From positions 45,172,003 to 45,236,002 of the forward strand of contig NC_059075.1 of assembly GCF_020497125.1 (NCBI RefSeq): a stretch of DNA of 64,000 bases, read 5' to 3'. Both the position numbers and the translations under genes were made by a program. Positions 1 through 10,808 of this stretch are shown here, piece after piece. The DNA is from Mauremys mutica (taxonomy: Eukaryota; Chordata; Testudines; Geoemydidae). A model generated the notes under the pieces. That model did no database searches and was not told the DNA's origin. It worked only from the letters and a program-made list of their open reading frames with translations. Numbering within the stretch: position 1 is the first letter of the stretch; the number at the start of each line of letters is the position of its first letter.

Positions 1-2225
1 TTTTCCAGTTTTTGAAAGTAGAGCTTTTTCTCTACATCAGATTAGATGAGCTGTTAAATTGTTGCTACATATGAACAATAATTAATGCAGCTAATAGGCA
101 ACGCTGTTTGAATTCTCTCATATGGTAGTGGTAATGACATCTTCATTTCAAGTTGTTCTGGGATATATTTAATGATTGTTTTTAACCCATAAGAAAATTT
201 ATTCTCAGCTGGATTCTTTCATTGTAGGTATTACTCTTTTAACTTTATGGGTTTATTTATAATTATTATTGAAAGGATATAGTCTAGTGACTTTGAAAGG
301 TATCCATTAAAAGACTTCAATAACAAGTGCATGACTTTGAAAGTCATGTTAGACCATGCGTAACATAACATCAAATATTTTACAAATAGTATGATATGCA
401 TACAGTATGCAAGATTAATGTATTGTATATCAGTAGTGGTGCGTGCATTTTTAGAGCTATCTATTCCTCTTGAATCTGCCATTGACATAAATGGAGTTGC
501 AAGAGCGTAACCCTTAATGTACACAGGCAGGGTTTGTACTACTGCCAGAACTGACCTATTTTATCTTACAAGTGAAGTCTTTGATACTTAGGCATTTGAA
601 GATCCAGAAATACGTGAGAAGAGTTGGAAAGGCTTGAGCATGATACATTTATGTTTTGTATATACTATTCGTTTCTTTAATGGCTGTAACTGTATTTATA
701 AGGGCAGGTCTGTCTGCAGTTAATGTACCTTAATAAATTTGGTTGATATTTAAAGGGTGACATCATAAAGATTTTTTAGTCCTAATTCTTTGTAACCTAG
801 TCAAGCTCTGTTTTACTTCTTTCCATTCTCTTCTGCTGAAGCAGGAATTTCCTGACAACTGGCATCAGCCAATTAGAAACAAGATGTAGCACTGTTTTCA
901 AAACATAAATAATGTGAAATATATTCTGACGAGACTGTTTGCTTTTCTTTCAGATTAGATGATATCCTTATGATAGTCTAGTCTATACAGGTGGAAGTAA
1001 GTAATCTGATGTTATCAGCATTTTAAGATTTTAACAATTACTATAACTTTCTATCACAACTGAAATAACTGACAGTTTTCTTTGCTATTTATTTTCTTAA
1101 ATTGAAGTTATCTTACTGTCCTGGCAACATTAGTTCTGCTTTTTAAAAAAATCATATGTGTTGGTTGCAAAGAATATATTAATTTTAAAACCAGAAATAC
1201 TAATTTTTTCAAGTTATTATAGTTGCAACACTGCTTATGGGTATAATTCATACATTTTTAAACATGGCCTTTAGAAATACTTACATTGCCTTGTTGTTGA
1301 AACAGCTGGAAAATGTTCCCCTCCAAATCTAATGAATCAGAACAGGGGGTTCCTAAAGTGTAGGGGCCAAAGGACTAACCAGGGAGGTATGGACAAACCT
1401 CAACTTTTCTTTCTTCTTAAAGAAAAATAAAAGTCAGTCTCTAGTTATGGATGCAAAGAAAACTTTCAAAATCTGAAGTGATTATAGCCAGTGCAGTGAT
1501 GTCTGCCTGAATTTGCAGAGAACTGGAAACTTGCTCTGGGTTGTGAACTGCCCGTTCATTTCAATAAGTGCTAACTCGTATGTCAATGATAATACTTCAA
1601 ATGTCAACATTTTGTTAACTATTTTGCTGCTCATCAAAACATGTAAGAAAGGAGAGGAAGTATTGTATTCTGAAGATCTACACCAGCATTTCCTAAAGTG
1701 TGTTGGGGCAGAGGGAGGGAGCACGTGGGGGGCGGGTTGTCTTAAAGGACTTGCTAGAGGGGAGGTGGGAAGATGTCTAAAATAAGATGGTTAGGCCTTT
1801 AACAATATATGCTGGGATTTCAGGATGGTATGACTAGTTTTGTTCTTCTAAATGGATTCTCAGCTTTCACAAGTTTGGGAAATACTTCTTCACAACATGA
1901 ACACCTCGATCCTTAGGGATATTGGGTCATAGTCTGACCTAGTGTCAGCAGGTGCAACTCCATTGACTTAAATTTCTGAATTTGGCCTAATCTGTAGATT
2001 TTCAGGGCTGTGATATCTACACAATAGTCAGTAATTTTACTCTTGAGAAGCTGTTATTATGAGGTAAAAATTAGCTAGCTTTCTCTCATTCCTGCCTTTC
2101 CTGTGCCTCAGACTTAAGCAATGCTTAACTGTGCTCTCTGCTGGCTTTTGCTTGAGCTTTTTCTTCATTCAGTATGCATTGCCAGACTTTTCTGTAGCAC
2201 TTCAGTAACGAGAAGAAGGAGTACT
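1..2225. other. AT-rich stretch without a recognised gene
   Basis: The longest open frames here are under 100 codons, carry no family motif and lie in AT-rich DNA. I see no exon, RNA gene or mobile element with defined ends. The segment near 1930-1990 has a weak match to the old amniote repeats whose core resembles CCATTGACTTCAATGG. Confidence 0.5.
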
Positions 2226-2233
2226 ACAAGAAA

Positions 2234-2356
2234 TAGGGTGACCAGATGTCCCAATTGTATAGGGACAGTCATGATTTTTGGGTCTTTTTCTTATATAGGC
2301 TCCTATTACCCCCCACCTCCGTCCCGATTTTTCACATTTGCTGTCTGGTCATCCTA
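2234..2356 (-). mobile_element. hAT-type MITE, GGTGACCAGA family, copy 1
   Basis: This short non-autonomous DNA transposon begins TAGGGTGACCAGA and ends with the inverted version, TCTGGTCATCCTA, with one mismatch. An exact 8-bp target duplication, ACAAGAAA, flanks it at 2226-2233 and 2357-2364. Eight-base duplications and TAGGG termini are typical of hAT transposons. It has no coding capacity. It is inverted relative to the copies at 4288, 44996 and 55002. Confidence 0.9.
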
Positions 2357-2729
2357 ACAAGAAAGGACATGCACTCTGAAGCCATGCATCATGGGAACCT
2401 TTAGCAGCACTGCTTGTCTAGACTCACAACTCGTTATGTATTCTGAGCCTCCTCTACTGGTCAGGATATTACCAAGGAAGAAAAGAATTCAAGAATCTGT
2501 GTGAGATCAGCTTGTCCCTACAGCACACATTGCCTGTTTTGGTTTGGTAGTAGGCTTGATACAATATTTAGCGGTTGGGTTGATGATATATGCAGGATGG
2601 CCATGTCCTAGTGTTTGGACCAGTATGTTAATGTTTTCATCTCAGACTGCCAAGAACAACTGATACTCTTCAGTAGAATTGGTGCACTGTTCCCTGGGTG
2701 AGAAGTCCACCTTTAGTGTATATACATAG

Positions 2730-2945
2730 TTGCATGGCTGTGGCAGTTGGGGTAAGTAATCTGTGCAGTCTCCCTCATCCAACCAATGAAATCACTGCAT
2801 GCAAATTAATGGTGGAGTAAGGGTTGTGATTGGCTGAGTTACCTCTAATATCACAATGGTCTTTCTAGGACTCTTGGAATTGCATAGATACAGGATTAAC
2901 TGTAGCTGTACACTACATGGCTGTAATTTATAAAGTCAAAATGGC
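2730..2945 (+). repeat. Upstream member of a direct repeat pair flanking a CR1 copy
   Basis: This segment aligns by eye with 4736-4945 in the same orientation. Shared stretches include GTGGCAGTTGG, GCATGCAAATTA, a GAGTTACCTCT block and a TGTAATTT block near the end. Similarity is clear but imperfect, so the copies are old. They could be two insertions of one dispersed family, the products of a local duplication, or LTR remnants. I see no TG/CA ends or target duplication that would decide this. Confidence 0.55.
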
Positions 2946-3209
2946 TGAGAACGTAAAAGTATATATTTCCCAGAGTTTGAGAACAGAGCTGTCCCTTTGT
3001 TGGAGGCACAGACACCTAATTGTTACCCCACATGGGTGTTACTCTCACCATCTCTGATCAACTGTCATAACTGGAACAAATTATTAAACAATCCATTTGT
3101 AAGCACCTAGAAGGTAATACGGTTATAAGGAATAGCCAACATGTATCGTTCAAGAACAAATTATGCCAAATCAACCTAATTTCCTTCTTTGACAGTGTTA
3201 CTGGATAGG

Positions 3210-3602
3210 GGAGAAGCTTCAGGTGTGATATACCTTGATTTCAGTAAGGCTTTTGATATAGTCCCACATGACATTCTCATTAGCAAACTAGGGAAATGTG
3301 GTCTAGATGAAATTACTATAAGGTGAGTACACATTTGGTTGAAAGACCACACCCAAAGGGTATTTATCAATGAATCTCTGTCAAACTGGAAAGATGTATC
3401 TAGTGGGGTCCAGCAGGGGTCAGTCCTAGGTCTGGTACTATTCAATATTTTCATTAGTGACTTAGATAATGAAGTGGACAGTGTGTTTATAAAATTTGTG
3501 GATGACACCAAGCTAGGAGGGGTTACAAGCACTTTGGAGGACAGTATTAGAATTCAAAACTACCTTGACAAATTAGAGAAGTGTATGAAACCAACAAGAT
3601 GA
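3210..3602 (+). pseudogene. CR1 reverse transcriptase fragment (broken)
   Basis: This is the palm region of a CR1 ORF2 reverse transcriptase. In frame one can read YLDFSKAFD near 3231 (motif A, first catalytic aspartate), SGVQQGSVLG near 3400-3430 (motif B) and FVDDTKLGG near 3497-3520 (motif C, the catalytic aspartate pair). A TGA near 3324 separates motif A from the rest. After the TGA at about 3600 the downstream RT sequence continues in another frame. The catalytic motifs survive, but no enzyme can be made. The order of motifs and the FVDD box distinguish it from the retroviral YVDD enzyme at 12802-14412. Confidence 0.85.
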
Positions 3603-4287
3603 AATTCAATGAAGACAAGTGCAGAGTACTACACTTAGGAAGGGGGGGAAAAATCAAATGCACAACTGCAAAATGGGGAATAACTAACTAGGCAGTAGTT
3701 CTTCTGAAAAGGATCTGTGGTTTATAGTGAGTCACAAATTGAATGAGTCAACTTGACATAGTTGCACAAAAGGCTAATAACATTCTGGGGTATGTTAATA
3801 GGAGTTTCATATATAAGGTATGGGAGGCAACTGTCCCTCTCTGCTCAGCACTGGTAAGGCCTCACCTTGAGTTCTGTGTCCAATTCTGGGCATCATCATG
3901 CTTTAGGAAAGATGTGAATAAACTAGAGAGAGTTCAGAGGAGAACAACAAAAATGATAAATGGTTTAGAAAACCTGACCCTTGAGGAAAGCATGCTAAAA
4001 TTTAGGCATGTTTAGTCTTGAGAACAGAAAACTGAAGAGGACCTGATAACAGTCTTCAAATATGTTAGGGGCTGTTATAAAGAGGATGACGCTCAATTGT
4101 TCTCCATGTTCGCTGAGGGCAGAACAAGAAGTAAAGGGCTTAATCTGCAGTAAGGGAGATTTAGGTTATATATTAGGAAAAACTCTAACTAGCAGGATAG
4201 TTAAGTATTGGAACAGGCTTTCAAGGAAGGCTGTGGAATCCCCATCACTGGAGGGTTTTTTTTTTCTCCCTGTAGAATAGGTTAGAC

Positions 4288-4412
4288 TAGGGTGACCAGA
4301 CAGGAAGTGTGAAAAATCAGGACAGAGGGGTGGGGGGTAATAGGAGCCTACATAAGAAAAAGACCCCAAAATCGGGACTGTCACTATAAAATGGGGACAT
4401 CTGGTCACCCTA
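4288..4412 (+). mobile_element. hAT-type MITE, GGTGACCAGA family, copy 2, nested in CR1
   Basis: It begins TAGGGTGACCAGA and ends TCTGGTCACCCTA, a perfect 13-bp inverted terminal repeat. The exact 8-bp target duplication GGTTAGAC lies at 4280-4287 and 4413-4420. It is 125 bp long with no coding capacity. It splits the 3' end of the CR1 copy, so it inserted after the LINE did. Confidence 0.95.
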
Positions 4413-4735
4413 GGTTAGACAAATATAGTCAGGTATGGTGGACATTTACTTGGTCCTGCCTCTGCAAAAGGGGGTGGACTTGATGACCTCTCAAGCTGCC
4501 TTCCAGCTCTGCATTTCTATAATTCAAACTGCCACAGAGCCTTTGGACTCCAACATTTCTTCCAGTTCTCACAGACAATATGAGTGAGTGAGGAAGACAA
4601 ATGTGAGTGTTGTGCTGGGAGAGTTGTTTAGTGTGGGGTGTGTTCTGTGATGAAGGTCTGTGAGAGTTTCGGGTTGTGTGCACAGTTTTATGGGGGGTTG
4701 TGCTGGTTCTGTTGATTTGTGTAGGTGGCAATGAG

Positions 4736-4945
4736 GTGCATGGATGTGGCAGTTGGGCCAAGTATCCACCACCGGTGCGCGCTCTCTCTCTCTCTCTCAT
4801 ACAACCAATTAAACTGTTGCATGCAAATTACTTGTAGAGTAAGGGCAATGATTGGTCGAGTTACCTCTGATAGCATGGCATAGATATATGCCTTACTTTA
4901 GCAATATGCTGCATGGGTGTAATTTGTAAAGTAACTTAAAAAATG
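4736..4945 (+). repeat. Downstream member of a direct repeat pair flanking a CR1 copy
   Basis: This is the partner of 2730-2945 (see that entry). Only this copy carries a (CT)n run at about 4780-4798 and is preceded by a GT-rich segment (4575-4735). Confidence 0.55.
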
Positions 4946-5038
4946 GATAGTAATAGACCACAAAAGCCAGTGATGATTGATCCTGGGATAGTCTGAACAA
5001 AAAGAGTTCTCAACCATGCTTCTGTCACTTCACGCTGA

Positions 5039-5314
5039 GGGCAGGTCTACATTACAGCCAGGATCGACACTCTGAGATCAATCCACTGGCGGTCGATTTA
5101 GTGGGTCTAGTAAAGACCCACCAAATCAACTGCAGATCGCTCTCCAGTCAACCCCTGTACTCTACTCCCAACGAGAAAAGTAAGGTAAGTCGATGGGAAA
5201 TTTTCTCCCATTGACCTCCCACGGTGTAGACCCTGCGGTAACTCGAGCTAAGGTGCGTCGACAGCTGGAGTTGCGTAGCGTAGGTCGACTTACCATGGTA
5301 GTATAGACATAGCC
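5039..5314. mobile_element. Harbinger-type MITE
   Basis: The left end reads GGGCAGGTCTACATTAC and the right end ATAGACATAGCC, an imperfect inverted pair. The 3-bp duplication TGA flanks it at 5036-5038 and 5315-5317. PIF/Harbinger transposons make 3-bp duplications, and the CTACA-type ends resemble those of the copy at 46216 and the autonomous element ending at 44959. It is rich in TCGA and CpG relative to the flanks and codes for nothing. Confidence 0.8.
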
Positions 5315-5317
5315 TGA

Positions 5318-6257
5318 CTCTACAGATATTTTAGACTTGTTTGAATGGTTTTGTGTTGTAAACAAAGATGCAACATTTTCATATAATATTAGTAAACTAC
5401 TGAGTTATTAGCAGATCAAGGAAAGGTGTGGGATTAGCGCACATAATGTGGTATGTGTAACCTTGGTTATTTAAAGTTCTTTCCCTTTTAAAATACTGTG
5501 CCTGTTTAGATCACTAATGCATTTTAATTGTTTCCATCTTTCAAAATATGTCTAGCAAGTTCAGTTTTTAGTTGTTGTTAGACAAATAAACTGGTATTAG
5601 ATGCAGTGCTTTCTTCCTTTCAAACATAGTTTCAAATTAGTGCTTAATGTGGTTTGAAGATTTTGCCAGAATATTCCCCCAGATCCTACTTTTGTATGAG
5701 GGTGGCTGATTACATCTATTTTATTTTTTTTTAGTTTACAAATGCCAATATATTCAGAGGAATGCAAACCCTGGGACCATTTGTCATCACACTTTGATTG
5801 TAGTTCATTTCATTATTGTGTGTAGGGGGAAAAGCAAACAATTAGATGTCTGAGGGGGGATACATTGGAGTGTCAGGGCATGCTAAGCATTATTATTGCA
5901 TCACATAGTTGTACAAGCTTCGATTTTTTTTGCACTGCCTTTAACACTTACCTGCCTGGATTTGGAAGATACACATCTGCAAAAAGACTTTGTTTAAAAT
6001 ATGTTTTAACATAAATATGGAAATACTGCTGAAACAAAAGTAAATTAACAATAGTTCTGGGCTTTTGGAAGGGAGAATTAAAGCCCTTCCATGGGGAATG
6101 GGGTAGTAGTAATTGCATCCTCCTTAAATAGTAAGAAAAGTCAGAGGAAAATCAGGGTCCAAAATAAAGAACTCCAAACTCTCTCCCAGCAATATTCAGA
6201 TAAGACAATTGAAACTCCAATTTACTTTGTTCTAGAGCCTACCCTAGAAAGCAAAAT
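5318..6257. other. AT-rich stretch without a recognised gene
   Basis: No open frame with a family motif, no RNA gene and no element with paired ends was seen. Confidence 0.45.
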
Positions 6258-6447
6258 AGTGATACTCAGACTGAGGGTCGTGAGAGCCACAAGTGGCTCT
6301 TTAGTGTTTCTCCTGCAGCTCTTTGCAGCACATGATATTAAAACACTGTGTGATTTCATTATTAACCAATCAGGATGCTTTTACTATGTTATAAACAAAT
6401 TATAGTTGATAAAATAATACTTGGCCCGCCATTTTGCTATGAGCATA

Positions 6448-6483
<36 letters not shown>

Positions 6484-6575
6484 TAAATGAAACAATGAAT
6501 TCACACTACTGTGGCTCTTTTGGGTAATGCTGATCACTAATTTGGCACCTGAACCACTGAGATCTGAGTATCACT
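6258..6575. mobile_element. hAT-like MITE with AGTGATACTCAGA ends
   Basis: A perfect 13-bp inverted pair, AGTGATACTCAGA at 6258 and TCTGAGTATCACT ending at 6575, bounds a 318-bp AT-rich segment with no coding capacity. The GTGGCTCTTT motif near each end occurs in inverted and direct form, as in long-TIR MITEs. I could not find a convincing target duplication, so the superfamily (hAT-like by its ends) is an inference. Confidence 0.65.
6448..6483. repeat. (TA)n(GA)n microsatellite
   Basis: A run of TA dinucleotides passes directly into a run of GA dinucleotides inside the 6258-6575 element. Confidence 0.95.
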
Positions 6576-6989
6576 GCTTAGAACATGACAATTCTATCTA
6601 GGTAGGGCAATATACCTCCATGACTGATACTGGAGGAAGAGAAGACATGGAAGGTTAAGTGAAAAGAGAAGGGCTAGTGGAGAGTAGTGAGGTGACCTCT
6701 ACTCATCCACAAAGGAAACCTGCACAACACTTTCAAAAGACGAGCCTGGGAGCTTAAATTCATAATTTGCCTAGACACTAAAAATAATGGACTGAATAGC
6801 CACACTGGATTTATGGCTTATTACAATAAACTATAACCCGCTATATCTCCCTTTTTTTTCTTCTCCTCCCCTCTCTCCCCACCCCCAACCTTTGACTGCA
6901 GAGATACTAACTGCCTACTTCACCTTGAATAGTCTCTTGCAAAATGTGTTAATTTCAGATGCTAAACCATCTGTTCCACCTTGCATTTA

Positions 6990-7100
6990 GCTGTGCCACT
7001 CTGAGTACATTTCCCAGACTGAAGAAGAAGTCTGTGTAAGCTCAAAGCCTTGTCTCTCTCACCAACAGAAGCTGGTCCAATAAAACATATTACCTCCCCC
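6990..7100 (+). repeat. Dispersed repeat with CTGGTCCAATAAAA motif, family not assigned
   Basis: The stretch around AGCTGGTCCAATAAAACATA (about 7070) and the preceding CTCTCTCACCAACAGAAG resemble a repeat common in amniote genomes. I cannot name the family. The rest of 6576-7984 holds no recognisable gene. Confidence 0.4.
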
Positions 7101-7984
7101 ACTTTGCTTCCAATGGGCATTTTCAACTAATTCTTTGACAGTGGTGTGAGCCTGGAGAATAGTGAAATTGGAGCCACTTCAGTTGACCATGGTGTCAATT
7201 CCTGAAGAAAATGAGAACCAGTGAAGCAGAAGAGATGCGTTCTCTTGAATCACAAGTAGTGACTGATGGATGCTATGAATGCATCAGAACTGATGACCCA
7301 ACTGCTACTTAGAAGACATGTGTGTTGAGATAATTTGAAGATTATTTGGTAGTGGTTGCAAGTCGTGACTGCTCATAGTTAAGGCTGGAGTTTGGTGGTG
7401 GCCTCTTATGCAAAAATCCAGTTCAGCAGGTAGCTGGGACCATTACCAGATGTTCTGTCTTTGTCCCTTGTAGCTCTGCTAAAGCTCCTTTGCTTTGACA
7501 TAGCACTGTCCCATGTCCTGGACATATCCCTTCTTCACTAGCTCTGCAATCCACTTGTAGATCTTGACATTCTGGTGACTGCTGTTCAGATGGGACTGGA
7601 CAGGCTCCTTTCCTCAGAGGAAAAGGAGGTTAAGGACCTTCTGATGGGATCACACAGAAGCACAGGGCATCGCTGCTATAATCTGTATGCTACTCTGGGT
7701 TTGGGACCTTGCCACAAACTGGAATTGCAAATGTACACATTGGTTTGTATGCCAGAAGTTAAATGGGGGAAGTGATATCTGCTCAGGATAACCCTGGAGC
7801 AGTAGAGGGCATGCAGGCCAGTCCAGAAGTGAAGCAATGTACTGTAGGATAATAGTGAGAGGACTGCCAGAAGCAGCATAGTTAGTCTGAAATAGAGATG
7901 TGTCCACTAGAACTTATACTGTATAACTATTCTGGAATATTTGTCACTTCCAAAGCAAATTAAAGTGGGATAAGATAAATTGAA

Positions 7985-8500
7985 AAAAGAACTTGTGTGT
8001 GTAGAGGTGAATACCATCTGGTCCTGGTGACTTATTCCTGTTTAGCTTATCAATTTGTTCCAAAACCTCCTCTAATGACACCTAAATTTGTGACAGTTCC
8101 TCAGATTTGTCACTTAAAAAGAATGGCTCAGGAATCTCCCTCACATCCTCAGCCATAAAGAAGTCAAAGAATGCAAATAATTCATTTAGTTTCACCACAA
8201 TGGCTTTATCGCCCTTGAGTGCTCCTTTAGCATCTTGATTGTCCAGAGGCCCCAATGGTTGTTTAGCAGGCTTCCTGCTTCTGATGTACTTAAAAAATGT
8301 TTTTCTATGACTTTTTGAGTCTTTGGCTAGCTGTTCTTCACATTCTTTTTTGGCTTCCTAATTATATTTTTACATTTCATTTGCCAGAGTTTATTCTCCT
8401 TTCTATTTTCCTCACTACAATTTAACTTCCACTTTTTAAAGGATGCCTTTTGGTTCCTCATTGCTTCTTACTTTGTTGTTTATCCAGGGTGGCATTGGCA
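7985..8500 (-). pseudogene. CR1 ORF2 fragment (endonuclease-RT linker), broken
   Basis: Read on the minus strand, the segment encodes the region between the endonuclease and reverse transcriptase of a CR1 LINE. The diagnostic piece is KLNRNKSPGPDGI (about 8007-8047), whose SPGPDGI box marks the start of the RT domain in CR1/L2-type LINEs. It is preceded by VSLEEVLEQI and, further upstream, by a SRKPAKQPLG-like stretch near 8250. The open frame is interrupted more than once. No RT catalytic motifs follow, so this is a short fragment and is independent of the plus-strand copy at 3073. Confidence 0.8.
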
Positions 8501-8867
8501 TATCTACATTGTGATGGGATTCCATTAAAATTTAAAAACATGCACACAAATTTTATTTTTACTTTTAAAACTATGAAATTCCTTTCAGGTAGGCATCCTG
8601 GAAGATGGTGGGTTTTTAGAAGACACTTTCATGACTGTAGTGATAGCTTCTATCAGCATGTCCAGGCACTTAAAATGAATCTGTGTGGAAAGTTTACCTA
8701 GAGTGACTATTAGATTTCTCCCAGTTAATAGTCAAGATTTCTTAAAATATTTCTAAACACTTGTGTGTTTGGTGGGAGATCAGAAGAGGTAGGAGAAAAA
8801 AATGGTTTTCTTCTCCAGACATGTTAGATGTTTTACTGGATGGTGATGGATATTTTTCTGGTGTACA

Positions 8868-8871
8868 CTAT
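8868..8871. repeat. Target-site duplication CTAT of the retrovirus (left)
   Basis: CTAT directly precedes the TG of the left LTR and recurs at 16726-16729, directly after the CA of the right LTR. Four-base duplications are characteristic of gammaretroviral integrases. Confidence 0.85.
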
Positions 8872-9291
8872 TGTTAGGTAAAAAGCAAGTCCTTACTCAC
8901 CTCTCCAGCACCCGAGTTCGTGCGGAGTTGGTATGGGGCTCACAATCTGTCAGAGACCAGACACCACTTCGTTGATCAACGGGCTCACACTATCCTTAGC
9001 TTAAAAGGCTTCGGAGTAAGTGTGGCAAGTTTATTAGGGGTGAGCATCAATATTTATACACAGAAGTAAACAAAGTGATTAACAGATCATAATGGTCATG
9101 CATAATCAATCAAGATTCTACAGGATAAAACAGGTTAAAATGTAAATTTGAAAAGACAAAGGGGGAGATGGCTACTTAAGGGGAGGGGGGTTGTCATGAG
9201 TAGTTCGCAGGTCAGAGCTTTGATTAAAAGTTTCAGATAGAGACATCAAGTCTGGGTTAAGTTTAAGCTCATCAAAAGTTCAGACTCAACA
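8872..9291 (-). repeat. 3' LTR of the endogenous retrovirus
   Basis: On the minus strand it begins TGTTGAGTCTG and ends TACCTAACA, giving TG...CA ends, and is 420 bp long. It matches the LTR at 16306-16725 except at 8970 (C here, T there) and 9191 (T here, G there). The minus strand has a TATA box at 9051-9058 and AATAAA at 9030-9035. Confidence 0.97.
9030..9035 (-). terminator. Polyadenylation signal AATAAA in the 3' LTR
   Basis: AATAAA on the minus strand starts only about 15 bases after the TATA box at 9051-9058. A signal this close to the expected cap site implies that it lies in U3 or at the U3/R border and that R is very short. Confidence 0.7.
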
Positions 9292-9302
9292 TTCCTCCAT
9301 TT
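9292..9302 (-). promoter_or_regulatory. Polypurine tract for plus-strand priming
   Basis: On the minus strand AAATGGAGGAA lies immediately before the U3 start TGTTGAG. Its position next to the 3' LTR and its purine run identify the retroviral polypurine tract. One T interrupts the run. Confidence 0.75.
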
Positions 9303-9371
9303 GTAGCTTTGGGATAACTATTTACCAAAAGCTACACCCCATTTTAAGGAGCCAAGGGCCGCTTGGCAATT

Positions 9372-10808
9372 TCAGCCTGGGCCAACTCGAAGAGAGTAAG
9401 GCCTTTGGCTGAAGTAGGAAAAGAATAAACTGACCCACATGAGTCTATGAGGGAAGGGGACACACTGAATACAGCAACACAGTATTATAAGGGTTACTAT
9501 GGCCCCAACAATACCCACCAAGAGTTTTTTAACCCACCCAAATCCAGGCAGCCAATTCCATAAGGCTCCCCACCAATCATAAGGTGGCTGGCCAGAGGAG
9601 TAGTTCTTAGCCATTTCCCTTAGATGTTTGGTACGTTGAAAAGTGTCAGGGTAGGTGTCATTTACAAAAACACAGCATTCTTCATTTATGAGGGCACAAG
9701 TTCCTCCTTGGGCTGCTAACATTATGTCTAAAGCCATTCGGTTTTGCAAAGCTAACTGGCGCAGCTGGGACATTTCCCCGGCCTGATTCTCAAATAGAGT
9801 CGCAGTTTCATTGGTTAAAGATTCTAGTAGTCCCTGTAGACGGATGACACCACCCCTCAAGCTAATGAGACCAGCCCACCGCTGCCACGACAAACCATCA
9901 CGGATATTAATATCTCTGAAAGTTTCACGGATGTTACGAACGTGGGGAAAATGAGGGGGAGTGAGGGAGATGCGAGAAGGCGGTGTTAGCCACGCTAAAT
10001 AACATGACCCTGCCCAATCAGGGAAGAGAAAGTAATAAGCTTTGGGCCCGCACACCCAGTATGTTCCATATAGTGCGTTTCGGGTATTCCATTTCTCAAA
10101 GTAGGAGGTAACCCACCACCCGTTGGACCACTGTTCCCCTGGTAACGCAGAGGGGTCGTTGTGCGAATCGCAGAGGCACAATTTGGTAGTGGTGTTTTCA
10201 AAGTGCAGTGTAGTACTGCTTGAGCAGTTGTAGAAGGCAATCGTATATCCCTTAACAATTAGTTGGACACCCTCGTGATCTGAGCAGGGCTTCTTAAAAG
10301 CTGACTCTGAAGGCTTGCCCACCCATGAAAAAGTTGTATCGGGGTGAGGGATCCACATATGGGATAAGTGGGATGCGCAAGGCTTGAAGCCAAGATTTTT
10401 ACTAAAGGCGGTGCCATTAAAATACATGTTGCATTTACTTGTTCCCACAAAAGTTGACCCCTTTTCTTTAACAAAACACAGTGATCCTGTCTGATTGGTT
10501 ACCCTGAGATATCTGTTAATTGGCACTCCTGTTTTGTCCCATGTAAGATTGTGTTGGACTGGATCTTTTACTCTAGCCGGTGGCATCCAAGTCATATTAG
10601 CAGTGGTCAGGGGAATGGGTGTGAAGGGGAGTTCCTGTTCTGCATTTACTGGAAATTGAGTACATACCCAGCAATTACTTCTATTTCCTAAAATACGAGT
10701 TTTAACCTTGTGGGAATATCTAATAAAACCATTATCTTCATAAGCAGAAAATAAACTAAAAAGGCATAATAAAAAACATACAGTTGTCAGAATAAAAGGT
10801 CCTCTCAT
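9372..10808 (-). CDS. env: Endogenous retroviral envelope protein (gamma-type Env)
   Basis: This 478-codon open frame encodes the surface and transmembrane glycoproteins. Residues 1-21 form a hydrophobic signal peptide. CWVC at 46-49 resembles the CXXC motif of gamma-type surface subunits. About ten N-glycosylation sequons are spread along the chain. In the transmembrane part, LQNRMALD (354-361) opens the immunosuppressive-type segment, followed by the CX6CC motif (C371, C378, C379) that in this family can form the disulphide to the surface subunit. A membrane span follows at about 428-449, then a short tail. Oddities: at 478 residues it is shorter than exogenous gammaretroviral Env (roughly 640-660), and between about 275 and 330 I see neither an R-X-K/R-R furin site nor a clear hydrophobic fusion peptide; RNIR at 291-294 is the nearest. 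The ATG overlaps the pol stop as ATGA. Confidence 0.93.
   Translation of the reverse strand: MRGPFILTTVCFLLCLFSLFSAYEDNGFIRYSHKVKTRILGNRSNCWVCTQFPVNAEQELPFTPIPLTTANMTWMPPARVKDPVQHNLTWDKTGVPINRYLRVTNQTGSLCFVKEKGSTFVGTSKCNMYFNGTAFSKNLGFKPCASHLSHMWIPHPDTTFSWVGKPSESAFKKPCSDHEGVQLIVKGYTIAFYNCSSSTTLHFENTTTKLCLCDSHNDPSALPGEQWSNGWWVTSYFEKWNTRNALYGTYWVCGPKAYYFLFPDWAGSCYLAWLTPPSRISLTPPHFPHVRNIRETFRDINIRDGLSWQRWAGLISLRGGVIRLQGLLESLTNETATLFENQAGEMSQLRQLALQNRMALDIMLAAQGGTCALINEECCVFVNDTYPDTFQRTKHLREMAKNYSSGQPPYDWWGALWNWLPGFGWVKKLLVGIVGAIVTLIILCCCIQCVPFPHRLMWVSLFFSYFSQRPYSLRVGPG

Larger units (their letters stand above)
3073..4525 (+). mobile_element. CR1-type LINE, 5'-truncated and decayed
   Basis: This is a remnant of a chicken-repeat-1 family non-LTR retrotransposon, in order: the end of the linker, the reverse-transcriptase core, the C-terminal region (KLERVQRRTTKMI near 3920-3960) and the 3' untranslated region. 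The last part, GGACTTGATGACCTCTC near 4470, matches the general form of the CR1 3' tail. It has no long terminal repeat and ends in a short TTCTATAATTC-like tail, as CR1 copies do. Several frameshifts and stops are present, and a hAT MITE (4288-4412) has inserted into the 3' end. CR1 is the dominant LINE family of turtles, crocodilians and birds. Confidence 0.88.

Noticed and set aside
231..524. 97-codon open frame near the start
   Set aside because: It has no motif, is composed of AT-rich codons and has no splice or promoter context.
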